Assembly (NCBI GenBank): GCA_964023205.1
Contig: OZ026835.1
Span: 43,683,083-43,747,082 of the forward strand
DNA: 64,000 nucleotides
Source of the DNA: Lutraria lutraria
Lineage: Eukaryota; Mollusca; Bivalvia; Venerida; Mactridae
Direction: 5' to 3'
Under the pieces are notes generated by a model. That model worked only from the letters and a program-made list of their open reading frames with translations. It searched no databases and had not been told where the DNA came from. A program made the translations under genes and the position numbers. Positions 23,303-36,143 of this stretch are shown piece after piece. Each line of letters begins with the position of its first letter. The first letter of the stretch is position 1.

Positions 23303-25466
23303 AAGAAGATTAATTATTATCAAACAATATATTTTACACATTACGTAGCCCATATTAATATTAAATAATTCAGGCCAGTGCATTTTTTGTTCCAAACATC
23401 TCTTCTTTTCATCGATCTCTTAAATAGGGCATGTTAGCGCCTGCATAGCAACCGATTTTAACATCACTATGAATGCCAGTTCGATTGGTCAAACGGAAGA
23501 GGTTCCGGAAGAGGCAGAGCTCTTCTGAACTGTTCGATTGGTCGTCTTCTAATTTATCTATATTTTGTTAAATATATTGTGCAGACCAATTTCCTTTATG
23601 TAATCAATACTTGTATTAGGTCTGACAGTTTCAAAATGGGTGCGTATTGTTTCGAAATATAAGTTTCTAACACGGATTAGCTGAAGGTCGATGCAGTCAA
23701 TAAAATATGTTAGATATAATGTGGCACGTTGTGGTACATTGTATAATTGAGAAATTAAGAATGTGATAAATGCGAATAACAAATTCTTCGTCGAGTTTTA
23801 TCTCTCCCTATATGCGGGTGTTACACGCCGAGGATTGGCTCGACTGAGTGAAATTGGTTGTAAATTTGGATTTCTATTGGGATAGTCATGAAGATCGGAT
23901 GTAGTTACAAATAGAAGAATAAAGTTTTGACTTCCGATATAGGCAATGCCAAAACTAGGGTTGACTTCATTAGCATCTAATGAATGTCGAAAGTTTTCTT
24001 AACATATGTTTTACTATTAAGTCCGGAGGTTATTGTCTCAAATGTTTCCGTTCGCTATTTCTTAGCACAGGAAATACGGAATTTCTTGGGATGGTCTCGA
24101 ATAAATTTTCCTGAAAGATTATTTTCCTATCCTGAGTGGCTTTCTTGCACTACTTAACAAACCTGGGGTTATTTTAGGTTTCTGTGGTCTGAACTACTTA
24201 CCAATATCCATTATCAAAGATTTGATGTGACAACTAGGCTAGCAGCTTGCAATCCTCAATTTATTTTTTCACGAGTAATTGTCTGCTGACAAAAAAGTTA
24301 ACTTCTTTTCCAGTGCCCCTAATAGATTCGTTGTTCACAGACCGATGGACGCTTTGGTGAGTTATGGGCAAGGATATTTCCGGGTTGACGAGGGGTTGTT
24401 TGTGCTGCATTTTTTTGTTGTTGAAAAACTGGGTCTTTGTGCTTCGGTGGTATTTGTTTGACGACTGTCGTGTGTGATAGTCACAGAAGCAAATGTGTCC
24501 GTAAATGGTTAGGAAGACTTCTGTGACTGTCCCATTCAGTCCGTAGAAATTCGCAGCACAATCCACACGGACAAATTAAGCGTCCGTAGACATGCATATT
24601 GGGGTCCGAAACTTGGATGTTACTGTATTTTTTTGTTTTGACTGGTTTCATATATCTACGATCGATCAGACGCTTGATTACAGTTACTCGTGTTAGCGAT
24701 GACAGATTTTTTGTATTGTTTAAACTTTACTGATCAAATCTTTTTAGTTTATGAATACTTACTGATCAAATCTTTTTAGTTTATGAATACTAAGGTTACA
24801 ATACAACTAAGCAACATCATTTTTTTTTATTACAAAAATAAAATAAGGTTTTCATTCTGCCGAAAATGACCATGTTTAAAATTTAATAACTTATTAGTCT
24901 TTTGGCCAAAGTGAGTCTTAAAATCTATTTTTATGTATAACTAGCTAAAGTAGTTTCTTCAGTGTTTGAATATAATCATCCGTTGAAACATAGCAGGGTG
25001 ACTGATAAATTAAGCAAGATGTAGTAGTTCAACATCAAAGATAACAAAAATTATGTCCCAAAAAGTTTTGTGTGTATATTATCAATAATAAATAAGGTAT
25101 CTTTTTTATTCATTTTAATTCAAATATTGAAATTAAGATAGTATATTTTTGTGACTGAACACAATTTTGGACAGGAATGTCAGGATGGTAAGCGACATGA
25201 CAACTGGACGGACTGACAAATATATACAAAGATATATGTATAGCTTAGTCAAACAAACAATACCAAACCCTAGTGAAAATAGTCACCGGGATTCCACTGG
25301 AATTTCAATCTTGACCAGAATTTCACCGTAAGAAACACGCATATCTTTCTGATCCACTGGAATTCCAGAGATATACAGTGGACAACTAGTGTTATTTCGC
25401 TGAAATTCCAGTTCATTCGGGAGATAATTGCAGTGGATGTCCACTGGAAGTAGAATCAGATACTAA
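23303..25466. other. Non-coding interval
   Basis: No supported gene. Overlapping ORFs on opposite strands at 24261-24566 are not recognisable. A small inverted repeat (AGTCACAGAAG/CTTCTGTGACT) lies at about 24479-24530. A cluster of CCACTGGAATTCCAG-like palindromes lies at 25280-25450. A 34-bp direct repeat (TTTACTGATCAAATCTTTTT ...) occurs at about 24727 and 24758. Confidence 0.4.
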
Positions 25467-25785
25467 GAGATTTAAAGTAATTTATTATTTCACTTTAAAT
25501 AATATTTTGGATACAATTGTAGTGATCTTGACTCAACTGCACTAATAGGCTTGTGTGAAATGTCCTGAAATGTGGACTATAGTGGACTGTGCTATTTTTA
25601 AAATGCTTTGAAGTGGAGATAACATACAAAGAATACTCACCCACTTCGTTTCATCATAATCATACATTTATCTTCTAAGAGATTTAGATCAATTTATTAT
25701 CTCACTTTAAATAATTATTTTGGATAAGTAATGATCTTGACTCAACTGCATTAAAAAGTTCGTATGCAAAGTCCTGAAATGTGGG
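25467..25785. repeat. Local direct duplication of about 110 bp
   Basis: The block AAGAGATTTAAAGTAATTTA ... CTTGACTCAACTGCACTAAT ... GTCCTGAAATGTGG at 25467-25575 recurs with substitutions at 25677-25785. About 100 bp of unrelated sequence lies between the copies. Confidence 0.65.
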
Positions 25786-25839
25786 ATATTATGCTAATTT
25801 TAAAATGCTTAGGAAAATACTTTATAGCAAGGAAAAATG

Positions 25840-26070
25840 TTTCCAAAACCACTATCGTATTTTTTTCAATATCATTGAAAAAAATACTATTTATAGAACA
25901 GCTGTGTTTTCCCGCAGCCATATTATGCACACGGCATTAAGTGACGTCACGCGCTCTATATATTTCAAGTTTACAAAAGCAAAATACACAGCGAAATGAG
26001 TATTTTTAGAAGAAAAATGGCTTGTTTCGTCGGTAATAATTATCTTGGGATAATATAGCAAATGTTTGTT
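25840..26070. repeat. Dispersed repeat family F copy
   Basis: Matches 13712-13822 (CCACTATCGTATTTTTTTCA, GACGTCACGCGCTCTATATA). It continues with GTTTCGTCGGTAATAATTAT, which also occurs at about 3530. An internal ATTTTTTTCAATATCATTGAAAAAAAT palindrome is present. It appears to be a mobile element of a few hundred bp. No ORF. Confidence 0.55.
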
Positions 26071-26410
26071 TTTTACATATATTTTTTTATTGCAAAAAGC
26101 TCATGGGGCTTTAAACAGTTCAGTCATGTTTGGTATCATCCTTCCACCCGACTGAGGTTATTGCCACTGAATGTCACTTGAATATACCACCTGAGAGCTT
26201 GTCCATTACAATGGACCCCATTACCTGCTATTACCTTTTCCTCTCACTCTGACAATTTTTGTGACTCATTATTTCCACCTCCGAACGGTTCGTACTTTGA
26301 ATACTTGGATTTCACTGCCAAACTCCAATCAGCCCTTTTCCCTCCGATTTCATCAATAGACGACCTCACCGTCATTGACACAGTTTACCCCTCCGACATT
26401 TGATTTTCCT

Positions 26411-27393
26411 TTTTAGCTAGCTCACCTGATGAAGCTAGCTCACCTGATTCATCAGGTGAGCTTTTAGGATCGGTGAATGTCCGGCGTCCGTCCACAATTA
26501 GTTTGTTTACACTCGAGCAACCGCAGCTCTTTACGAATCTTGATTTAACTTGCTCACAATGTATATGGCCACAATGTCTCGGCTAAGTTCTATTATTGGC
26601 AAAATCTGATAATAACTTCTAGAGTTATGGGCCCTTGAATTACAAAATTTGCTATATTTAGCTTGTTTACACTCTAGCGCCTTCACCAATCCTGATCATA
26701 CTTTCAGTAAATGTGTATAACCAAAAGATCTTGGACAAGTTCGATTATGGGCAATATCGGACCAGAACTTCAAGAGTTATGGGCCCTTGACTTAGAAAAT
26801 TTACTATATTTGAGTTTGTTTACACTTTATTCACCAATCCTAATAATATTTTCAGTAAATGTGTATAACCAAAAGATCTTGGACAAGTTCGATTATGTGC
26901 GGAATCGGACCAGAACTTCAAGAGTTATGGGCCCTTGACTTTGAAAATTTGCTATATATTAGCTTGTTTACACACTAGCGCCTTCATTTATACACCGATC
27001 CTACTAATATTTTCAGTAAAGGAGTATAACCAAAAGATCTTCAACAAGTTCGATTATGGGCGGAATCGGACCACATCTTTAAGAGTTATGGACCCTTGAC
27101 TTAGCAATATTTTAGCTTGTTTACACTCTAGCGTCTTCATTTATTCACCGACCCTAATCATATTTACAATGAATGTGTATGACCTTTTGGTTTTGGACAA
27201 TTTAAGTTATGGGTGGAATGACCACAACTTCAAGAGTTATGGACCCTTGGATTAGACAATTTGCTACGTTTTAGCTTGTTTAACAGTATTATACCTTCAT
27301 TGTTTTATGAGATGGAAACTATATTACCTGGACATTGATTATTGGCCTTTGTTCTCAGGTGAGCGATAAAGGGCCAATGTGGCCCTCTTGTTT
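26411..27393 (+). repeat. Dispersed repeat family A, longest copy
   Basis: The terminal hairpin unit is partly duplicated (GCTAGCTCACCTGATGAAGC, then the full hairpin). Six core monomers follow, then the end CAGGTGAGCGATAAAGGGCC with CTCTTGTTT. The ORF at 26711-26938 is a translation of the repeat. Confidence 0.85.
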
Positions 27394-27787
27394 GGTAAAT
27401 CATGAAATCGTTACGACATTCTTACAGGTTCATGGTTTTGCCATTAACGATACTGTGCGAGCTGACTGATACAAACGCCTGTATCAGTGATGATATCGAA
27501 CAATTCCGTAATGACAACGGAGGCAGGTTAAATATTCCCACTATGTTTATTATGACCTGTGTGCTGAATGGAACCTAGAACGGAATCGGCAATTCCGGGA
27601 CACGCAATTTTCAACTGCGGAATTAGATGTCAATTAGAACCGTACTCGTTACCGTTCGTACCACACAATCATAATGATGACGTCATATATATACGTCATA
27701 TTCTTTTCCTGGAAGTCTGAAGTTCAAGTAGCAATTCTGCACGTACAGACCGAGTAAGAAAATCAAACATTTGCTTCTTAATCAATA

Positions 27788-28350
27788 GTTTTTAGCTATT
27801 GTGATCGCGTTATGTCCGTCGTCCGTGTGTGTGTGTGCGTTCACCAACAATTGCTGTAAACAACATCTCCTTAACCAGTTGGCCAATTTCAACGAAACTA
27901 TACAAGGATCCTTGCATGAAGCTCTATCAAAGTTGTTTTAAAAGATTAATTTCATTAAAAACTCTGAAAAACTTTTAAATTCTTCTTGTGTAAAACTACA
28001 CTGTCTAGAGCTTAGATATTTGGTGTGTTGCATTTTCTAGTGGACCTCTACCACGTTTGTTCAAATTATTGCCCTAGAGACATATGCATTAAGTGACCCC
28101 CTGGGGCGGGGACAGTTTTGACCCTATATGTTTTAGGATTGTATACTAGGAAAATTTAAAAAAATCTTCTTGGTCGAAACCACAATTCCTAGAGCCTTAG
28201 ATCTTACGTAGCATTGTCTATCGGACATAAGTTTGTTCAAATTATTGCCCTAGGGTCAAAATTGGCCCCGCCCCTGGGTCTCTTAACTTTACAAAGTCTC
28301 ATGTTAATTTTCTAAGAGTCTTTTTATCTCCACCATGGCCCTCTTGTTTT
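27788..28350 (-). repeat. Dispersed repeat family B copy, inverted
   Basis: Runs from TTTTTAGCTATTGTGATCGC through CCAGTTGGCCAATTTCAACG and GTGGACCTCTACCACGTTTG to the head CCATGGCCCTCTTGTTTT. A GTGTGTGTGTGTGCG run sits at about 27825. Confidence 0.8.
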
Positions 28351-28397
28351 AGAAAATCCAATGTCCTTTCTGCTCCGTACTTACCTTGATGATTGCC

Positions 28398-29000
28398 GAT
28401 CAAATCAAATAATGTGTCTGGTCCAATATTGACTGTTTTCTTCAAGACTTTGTTTAAGCTTTTCTGTGCTTGGTAATTCTTCAACAGCCTACAGCCTTGT
28501 CAGGCTGTATTGTGATTTTCGATGTCTTGTTTTCGCAGTGTTTTGAGGGACAATACAGCATACTGTTACTTAGTACACAGGCATGAATGCTTGTTTGAGA
28601 ATGATCTCGTCAAGATGTAGTTTTTGGTCTGCGCGAGTGACACTTTGATTTCAGGTGCACATTTCTCATACAAGTTTGGGAGACAATCTGTGAGCCGATA
28701 AGTCTTCTCATCTGCTGCAGTTTTCTTACAACCTGCTTTTCCCGGTTGCATCTTAATATTATCTTCCCGCCTCAAGAATTCGACAACGTTTGCCCAATTC
28801 TCAAGTAGTGGTCTTCTTCTAGCCAGGGATTCCTTTTGCATTTTCTTCACTTTAGCCTTCGCTAATTTATGCGTACATAGTTCAGTTTTCTCGCTTAAGA
28901 GTGTTCCGCACTTGTACTTTTTTCAGCAGTTCACCAGCGACCACGCGGTGGACTAATTTTCTGTCGACTGAACTTGTTCCAACTTGTGCCGCAAAATAAT
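28398..29000 (-). pseudogene. Decayed transposon-encoded protein with CLCTK motif
   Basis: The minus-strand frame 28566-28850 encodes RRPLLENWANVVEFLRREDN, a Lys-rich middle, LTDCLPNLYEKCAPEIKVSL and HSCLCTK at a stop. I recall this architecture (RR.PLLENW, FL.REDNS, CLCT/CVCT.H.N) from uncharacterised transposon proteins of invertebrates. The frame continues both ways only through shifts. Upstream a shifted frame gives a Lys-rich KKYKCGTLLSEKTELCTHK segment. Downstream another frame gives NIGPDTLFDLIGNHQ. That segment ends at CATCAAG|GTAAGTACG, a strong splice donor at about 28398. The family B copy follows. It is a dead copy; confidence in the family is moderate. Confidence 0.5.
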
Positions 29001-29556
29001 GATAATTGTGATAAATAGATAAACTTAGGAAAATCTTCATATTTTGATGAAAAATTTGTGACACCTGCAGATGGAGCTCGATGCAATGATTCCTCCAACT
29101 GGACAATAAAAAAAAAGGAGTAATATATACTCATAATTCCTGACGATTCGTTGATTAGATGATTTCGGCACTTGGTGAAATATTTTGAAATAAGTTTGTG
29201 AGAATATAATGACTGAAAGTTCAATATTTCTGACATCATCTGAACGAGAAGACTATTTCATTAAGCGATGTAAATATCATTCGTTCTTAGTTGATCCGTC
29301 CGGGATGGTGAGTTATTGGTGGTTTTACGATAATACTGACAGTAATGATTATGCTCAGAGTTGTGTATGGTTCTTTCTTGGTACGATGTTTAAGGAAATA
29401 CGATTGTCACTAGTTTTCATTTCCCGGTTCATATGTTGCTAATATAGGAGTTCAAAAGCCTGTAGAATTTAGGTCTCAATCACTTCTGATTATAAAAGAT
29501 AATTTCACAGAATGAATGCATGTATTATTTAAAGTACTATGACTTGAATTTAATAA
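29001..29556. other. Non-coding sequence
   Basis: ORFs on both strands overlap and none is recognisable. It ends at the left boundary of the split-repeat element. Confidence 0.4.
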
Positions 29557-29787
29557 TAAATGTATTTTATATGTATATAAAATGTTTTATTTTGGAGCTG
29601 TGTGATGTCAATTATATGTCAGGTGCCCAACGTGGCAAGAACGAGAACTCTGTTACGTTCTTACGGTACGAGTAGAATTTTAGTCGCTGCGCTAACTTTG
29701 CGCATGCGCTCTACATTGTTTTTATTGAGACAAAGGAATCTTTTGTTTACTCCGTTAAACAGTTTTATTTTCCATATCTCAAACTTA
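29557..29787 (+). repeat. Split direct repeat A1 (promoter-like)
   Basis: Begins AATAAATGTATTTTATATGT with a TATATAAAA box. It contains TTGCGCATGCGCTC, a perfect NRF1-type palindrome (GCGCATGCGC at 29700-29709). It is identical over at least 227 bp to 36146-36372. Its position at the left end and these motifs suggest that it drives transcription of the element. Confidence 0.75.
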
Positions 29788-30429
29788 TTATGTATTACAT
29801 CCCAATGCGTTGATTTGGAATGTATCGAAGAACAATTCGTTTTCTATAATGTCCGGAAATGATCGTGTTTGGTTCAGTGTTTAACGCGTAGTCGGTAGAG
29901 CTCTACACGGATGTTTTTCAAGAATGCACGTCAACACAACATTCGTTATGCGAATACGTAACAAGTACATGTTTTTGGACCTTCCTTCGTTGCACGAATT
30001 AAACATTTCATTAATCCACTACCGGAACTTATGTGAAGTTACAGGTGTACCCTCAGGATTTATAACTCATCAGTGTTATAAAGGACATGGTATAATACTA
30101 TTGACGGATTGATAATGACTATGGACATCGTGCAGATCTTCAGTCTTCAACATGTTGTAGATCTAATTATTTTGCTAACAATTGTTTTGATGAAATTCAA
30201 TATTCGTTACATCTTTATACCAGACGGTTAGTGTTAAATCAATACAGACGGTTACTACCAGATCCAGGGTGAAAATATGCAATTTTAATCGGAGTCGATG
30301 TCGGATGTTATGAATAATTCTTTCATTCCAAAATTTCCAGGCTTTATCTGTCATTGGTGAACTATGGACAGAAGTATAAAGGGTTCATTTCAGCCCATCT
30401 AACTGCATAAAGACAGACTCAGAGTTCCA

Positions 30430-31880
30430 GTGATAATCCTTGAGATTTGTGTTTTCAGGCTTAGTCCTGAGATTTGTGTTATAACTTATAAAAAAGTTAA
30501 ATGGCAGGAAACTGTTTCAATTTAACTTAAGGCAACTATGCCATCATTACAGCTTACTGCATATATATATAGAATAGATACATGTGTGATGCATAATTCC
30601 CACATCTGCGGTCTTTGCCTCCCTTGGCGGCCGTCTTGCTTGGCAAATTTCTTATGCACTAAGTAAAAAAAAATCAGAAAATTGGTTATTAAACAACTTA
30701 ATTCATAAAAGATAACTTAATCATGAAGTTGGTAAGGACACAATCACACAAGGTTTAAGAAAATGCAGTTGTCACATATAAATATCCTATATTTAGAATT
30801 ATCAAAACAAAAATATAAATATCTTCTATTAGTGCTTGTTGGGTTTGCCGGGGGAGGTGATTGTTGTGGACGTGGGAGCTATGTATACATATATATATGT
30901 ATACTTATTACTATGTTAAGAAGGTTTTCGTTGATACGTGTACAGCATGTATACCATTCAGTGTTCGAAACAGTATAGATATATATTATCCCGGGTAAAA
31001 ACCTGTGTATTTATTTGTTTTTGTTTTATTGCTTAATTTATATATTAAAATCGGAGGTTATCATATGTATTTTATTGTAATTCCAGGCTTTGGTCCTGAG
31101 ATTTGTATTTTCAGGCTTTGTCCTGAGATTTTTTATTTTTCCCGGCTTAGTCCCGAGATTGGTTTTATTCTTAGGCATTGTCCTGAGTTTTGTATATTTC
31201 CAGGTTTAGTCCTGAGATTTGTGTATTTCCAGGCTTTGCCTGAGATTTGTATGTATATTTATGGGGTTAGTCCTGAGATTTGTATATTTCCAGGCTTAGT
31301 CCTGAGATTTGTTGTATTTCCATTCTTTGTCCTAAGAGTAGGAACAAGATTTGTACTTTTCCAGAGTTGGTCAGGGGATTTGTATGTTTCCGAGCTTAGT
31401 CCTGAGATTTGTATGTTTCCGGGTTTGTACGGAAATTGTAATGTTTCCAGGCTAAGTCCTGAGCTTAAATGTGCTTGTTTAGTCCTGATGTGATACAGGC
31501 TTTGTGAAAACAGCACTGGTATTTGATGTGTCCATTAAAATAACAAGCTATGTCCTCTCGTAAACTTGAGTATTTTATGTTTCTGGGGCTTAGTCCTGAG
31601 TTTTTCGTATTTAAATTCCGACTTAGTCAGGCGTATTTGGGTCCAGGCTTGGTCCTGAGTTTTTGCTTGTTCAAAGCGTAGTCCTGAGTATTTGTTGTTT
31701 CCCTGGCTTAGCCATCAGTATTTGAATTTTTCAGACTTGGTCCTGAGACAGAGTAATTCAAGGTTTCATAACATAGTTCAGAGTATTTGATTTTTTCCAG
31801 GCGTAGTCCCATGTATTAGTAGTACCCAGATTTGGTCCTGATTATCGAACTTTTCCAGGCTAGGTCCTGAGCTAAGATGA
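30430..31880 (+). repeat. Degenerate minisatellite, about 30-bp unit
   Basis: The unit CAGGCTTAGTCCTGAGATTT GTATATTTC is repeated about 20 times with drift (densest 31085-31465, then scattered to 31880). The 162-codon ORF at 31005-31493 is simply this repeat read in phase. Its product alternates FPGLVLRF-, SPEICIF- and FRLCPEIF-like units and is probably not a protein gene. Confidence 0.75.
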
Positions 31881-32219
31881 TCATATATTGTGATGGTGGT
31901 GCTTAATTACCATGTTGTCAAGGAGTCTCCTTACTGAGACACCTGAGATTTAGTTTATTGTGATTAAATTACATGTTGTCAGGTAGTTGCTCACATAGTG
32001 AAGATAGTGTGATTATAAGATTACATGTAACAATGTTGGGCTACTCACATGCCATATATAGACAATTGCAAGTCATGTTGGAAGACATTTATAGCCAGAT
32101 TTGCTTCTTCAGTAGTTCAAATAATTAAAGAGCCTATTTGTCTCAGAGATAGAAACAGATTTAAAAGACAAATTGCGTCAAGTTGAAGCTAGATTACCTT
32201 GATAATATCTTCATAAAGT

Positions 32220-33390
32220 GCATTATGATGATAATAGCGTTTTAGTAAGGGTGATGATGATGTGGGAAAGTACATCTATACCTGACTGAGACAACAGACA
32301 TCCATGCATTTGAATAACGATATCATTGGAATGATTTTCATGATGTTTTTGATAATTTTTAATATGTTTATTACTTTTCATCTTTGACCAACTGAAGAAG
32401 CAAACATTTATTACTTTAGGTACTGGTGTCATTTCATGGCGTCTTTAGATTTATACTTTTTATCTTTGTCTGACTGAGGCAGCAAAGATTTATTACTCCT
32501 GACACTGATCAGGTCATAGGGTGTGTTATTGTTTAAATTTTCATTCTTAGTCAGACAGATTGAGGAAGCAAATATCTATTATTTGAGGTATTAATATCAT
32601 TTTGTGGTGTGTTACATTTTATTTTTAATCTTTGTCTAGCTGAGGCAGCAAAGATTTATAGCATTTCATACTGATATTATTTCATACTGTTTTATGTTTA
32701 TATATATTTCGTTGATTGATTGATGCAATTATTACTTTGATACTGATATGATGTCATAGTGATTTTTATGTTTATTTTTTCATCTTTGTCTGGCATAGGC
32801 AGCAGAGATTTATACTATTTGATACTTATATCCTCATTCAATAGTCACTCTATAGTGTTACATGTTCAGATTTTCTATTTTTGTCTGACTGATGCTTGTA
32901 TAAATTTTGTTATGAGATCATTTCATGCGGTTATGCATATAAAATAAAATGCCCAACTGTAATGAACTGGAAAGCTACAGATTTAGCACTTTTGATAATG
33001 ATATCAATTAATGGAGTTGTAGGTCTTCGCATGCCTGCCTTTGAGTCATTTATTATTTTGATGCTGATATCATTTCATGAACAAAGGTAGCAGCGAGGAT
33101 ATATATTACTTTTGATGTAGCAACATTCTATGTGCTTTAGGTATATACACCTCATCTTTGATATGGTAGCACAGATTTATGACTTTTGATACTGTTATCA
33201 ATTGTATACAGATTTATGTTAAAATTACTGACTGTGGCAGCAAAGATAAATCATTTTGGTACTGATACCATTACATTTTGTTTTTAATTTCATGTAAATA
33301 TTTAAGTTTCACTTTGTCTGACTGAGGCAGCAAAGATCTATTACTTTTGATACTTCTATAATTTTATTGTTGGTTTATGTGCATATTAAT
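32220..33390 (+). repeat. Ancient diverged part of the GGCAGCAAAGAT satellite
   Basis: Blocks of the form TTTGTCTGACTGAGGCAGCA AAGATTTATTACTTTTGATA recur roughly every 100-120 bp with many substitutions (for example near 32462, 32630, 32780, 33312). They grade into the regular 86-bp array to the right. Confidence 0.7.
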
Positions 33391-34240
33391 GTTTCATCTT
33401 TGTCTGGCTGAAGCAGCAAAGATCTATTACTTATGATACTAATATCATTTTATGGTTGGTTTATGTGCACATTAATGTTTCATCTTTGTCTGGCTGAGGC
33501 AGCAAAGATCTATTACTTATGATACTAATATCATTTTATTGTTGGTTTATGTGCATATTTATGTTTCATCTTTGTCTGGCTGAGGCAGCAAAGATCTATT
33601 ACTTATGATACCAATATCATTTTATTGTTGGTTTATGTGCATATTAATGTTTCATCTTTGTCTGGCTGAGGCAGCAAAGATCTATTACTTATGATACCAA
33701 TATCATTTTATTGTTGGTTTATGTGCATATTAATGTTTCATCTTTGTCTGGCTGAGGCAGCAAAGATCTATTACTTATGATACTAATATCATTTTATTGT
33801 TGGTTTATGTGCATATTAAAGTAATGTTTCATCTTTGTCTGGCTGAGGCAGCAAAGATCTATTACTTATGATACCAATATTATTTTATTGTCGGTTTATG
33901 TACATATTAATGTTTCATCTTTGTCTGGCTGAGGCAGCAAAGATCTATTACTTATGATACTAATATCATTTTATTGTTGGTTTATGTGCATATTAATGTT
34001 TCATCTTTGTCTGGCTGAGGCAGCAAAGATCTATTACTTATGATACTAATATCATTTTATTGTTGGTTTATGTGCATATTTATGTTTCATCTTTGTCTGG
34101 CTGAGGCAGCAAAGATCTATTACTTATGATACTAATATCATTTTATTGTTGGTTTATGTGCATATTAATGTTTCATCTTTGTCTGGCTGTGGCAGCAAAG
34201 ATCTATTACTTAGGATACTAATATCATTTTTATTGTGTTT
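33391..34240 (+). repeat. 86-bp tandem satellite, ten near-identical units
   Basis: The phrase GTTTCATCTTTGTCTGGCTG starts at 33391, 33477, 33563, 33649, 33735, 33826, 33912, 33998, 34084 and 34170. The spacing is exactly 86 bp except for one 91-bp step. Units include GAGGCAGCAAAGATCTATTA and TTTATTGTTGGTTTATGTGC. The uniformity shows recent amplification or homogenisation inside the element. Confidence 0.95.
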
Positions 34241-35986
34241 AATGTACATATTACCATCATGTATGTATTAAAGTTTCATTCTTAACTGACTGATATTGTC
34301 AAGCAGTTTTACTTAAAATGATAAATTCATTTAATTTGATTTTCTTTGCGAATTTGTGGGTACAAGTTCAGCTTTATATGATAATTACTATCCATTTATG
34401 TAGTTTCACTGCTTCTATTTTTATTCTGACATTCCTGCAATGCTGTCTACTGCTCTCATTGGAATAAGGGCCTTAGTTTCTTATAATTGGAACAGCTTCA
34501 TTTTTTTATGAAAATTAAGTTTTAACATGGGTTGATGGTCAGCAAATGCTGATACAATGTACACCCTTGCAAAAACTATGGATCAATAACTGGATATGAT
34601 ATTGAACATATATGTTGCTTTGTATTAATGTTTTAACATCATTAACATCTATATAATTTATTGTTTTCTTTTTGCCGGCTAGGGCTTACTTAGCATAGGG
34701 ATATAGCATACAATTATAAACTTTGTTTAATATGTAGTATGCAAGAGGGGCCTATATTAACGAGGTCCCAGGATGGCCATTTTTGATGGTAGATACTAAT
34801 AATTATGTAGGCATGTCACTAATTATTTTTATATGGGGGCATATGTCAATGTTATATGATGCTTAATAACGTCATTTAGTATGTTACAACCTTTTTTGTT
34901 ACATTGTACATTTTGTGTACATGTTAGTCTTTTATATATCAAATGTCAATTTTCACTCAATAACAGTGTTGTTATAAGGTAATATTTTTTATCAAACATA
35001 GCCCAGGAAGTGAGCTTAACAGGGAGCTAACATAGCATGAAGTATTATCTTTTGGAAATGAATAGGGGTTAGTCCCAGAGTCCATAAAACTGCAATTCTG
35101 TCTGTTCATGGCTTTAAAGGTCTGACTGGAACGGCATGAATATGCCAAATTTCTGCCATGTGTTGGCTTTTATTTTATCAAATATTTGTATTTTTGCGCA
35201 CCCATCCATGATTAGCTCGTCATATAGTACATTTTCATTGTAGTTTGTATTTGTAGTTAGAATTTGTTATGTATTTTTATGTTTGATCAGATCATTTGTT
35301 ACCTGACTTCAAGACGTTTATTGTACTTAACATACTCATAATATTTGTTATCTATATCTGAATGTTGTCTAGCTGTTTGGAATCATTTGAGGAATGATAT
35401 CAGCTTTGTCTGAGCTACATTATGGCGGGCACACACTTCCTCCAAAGAGGGGCTTTTGTGTATGGCTGTCATTCCTGGGATGGATACTTGATGGATGTTA
35501 CCATCACAGCTTGTAGATACATGTTACAAAGTTTCTTTGTGCAAGGATATGTATAAATACAATGTACAATATCAGTAATAATATGATGTCTACAAATATT
35601 ATATTGATACTAAGGATGGTTTGGCAATAAGTAAGACCCTATAATGTTTGGTGCTAGAGATTCATATGTTAGCATGATGTTATATGTGGTTATATGTCAA
35701 TGTTCATGTTTTTATGATACATCTGTATCTCAATATGTTATTAGATCTGTTTAGTTAATGTGTTTATAGTTGTTTTTGGCCTAAATTATTCTACTTAAAT
35801 GTCTAACATTCAGTCTTCCAGTATACCAGTTATTTATGGTATTTACATACCTGCATTTTGCCAATACAAGTCCATGTTTTAAGGAAAGCATATTGTCATG
35901 GGGTGTACTTTCTGAACATTCATTTGTTGTTACTATGAAGACTGGTTTGTCTGGCCGGTGCGCCAAGCTTACTGCTTGACGCTGGC
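34241..35986. other. AT-rich non-coding interior of the split-repeat element
   Basis: No ORF over 62 codons with protein character and no tandem array. Nothing resembling reverse transcriptase, RNase H or tyrosine recombinase was seen. Confidence 0.5.
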
Positions 35987-36143
35987 AGGTTTTTCAGCCA
36001 GATAGTTTAAAAAATATATGTTACTGTGTTTTAAACATGATGTTACGGCTTTCTACAATAAAAGCCATATTACGACAACTCATTGTCTGTTATATTTTTT
36101 AAAGCTACAAGCTTCTCCAGTCTCCATCACCACGACACAAATA
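35987..36143 (+). repeat. Split direct repeat B1
   Basis: 157 bp from AGGTTTTTCAGCCAGATAGT to CATCACCACGACACAAATA, identical to 36574-36730 and directly joined to A2. An AATAAA (CTACAATAAAAGCC) about 85 bp before its end could serve as a polyadenylation signal. Confidence 0.8.

Noticed and set aside
29602..29862. 86- and 88-codon ORFs sharing their first 60 residues (29602 and 36187)
   Set aside because: They start at GTG inside the identical A1 and A2 repeats and diverge where the repeats end. Duplication, not selection, explains the similarity.
31005..31493. 162-codon ORF with repeated PGLVLRF/SPEICIF-like units
   Set aside because: It is the 30-bp minisatellite read in a frame that happens to lack stops. 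The antisense strand of the same region is open too (31259-31516), as expected for a short repeat.
33391..34240. CRISPR-like array
   Set aside because: The whole 86-bp unit is repeated with no unique spacers, and the sequence is eukaryotic. It is a satellite.
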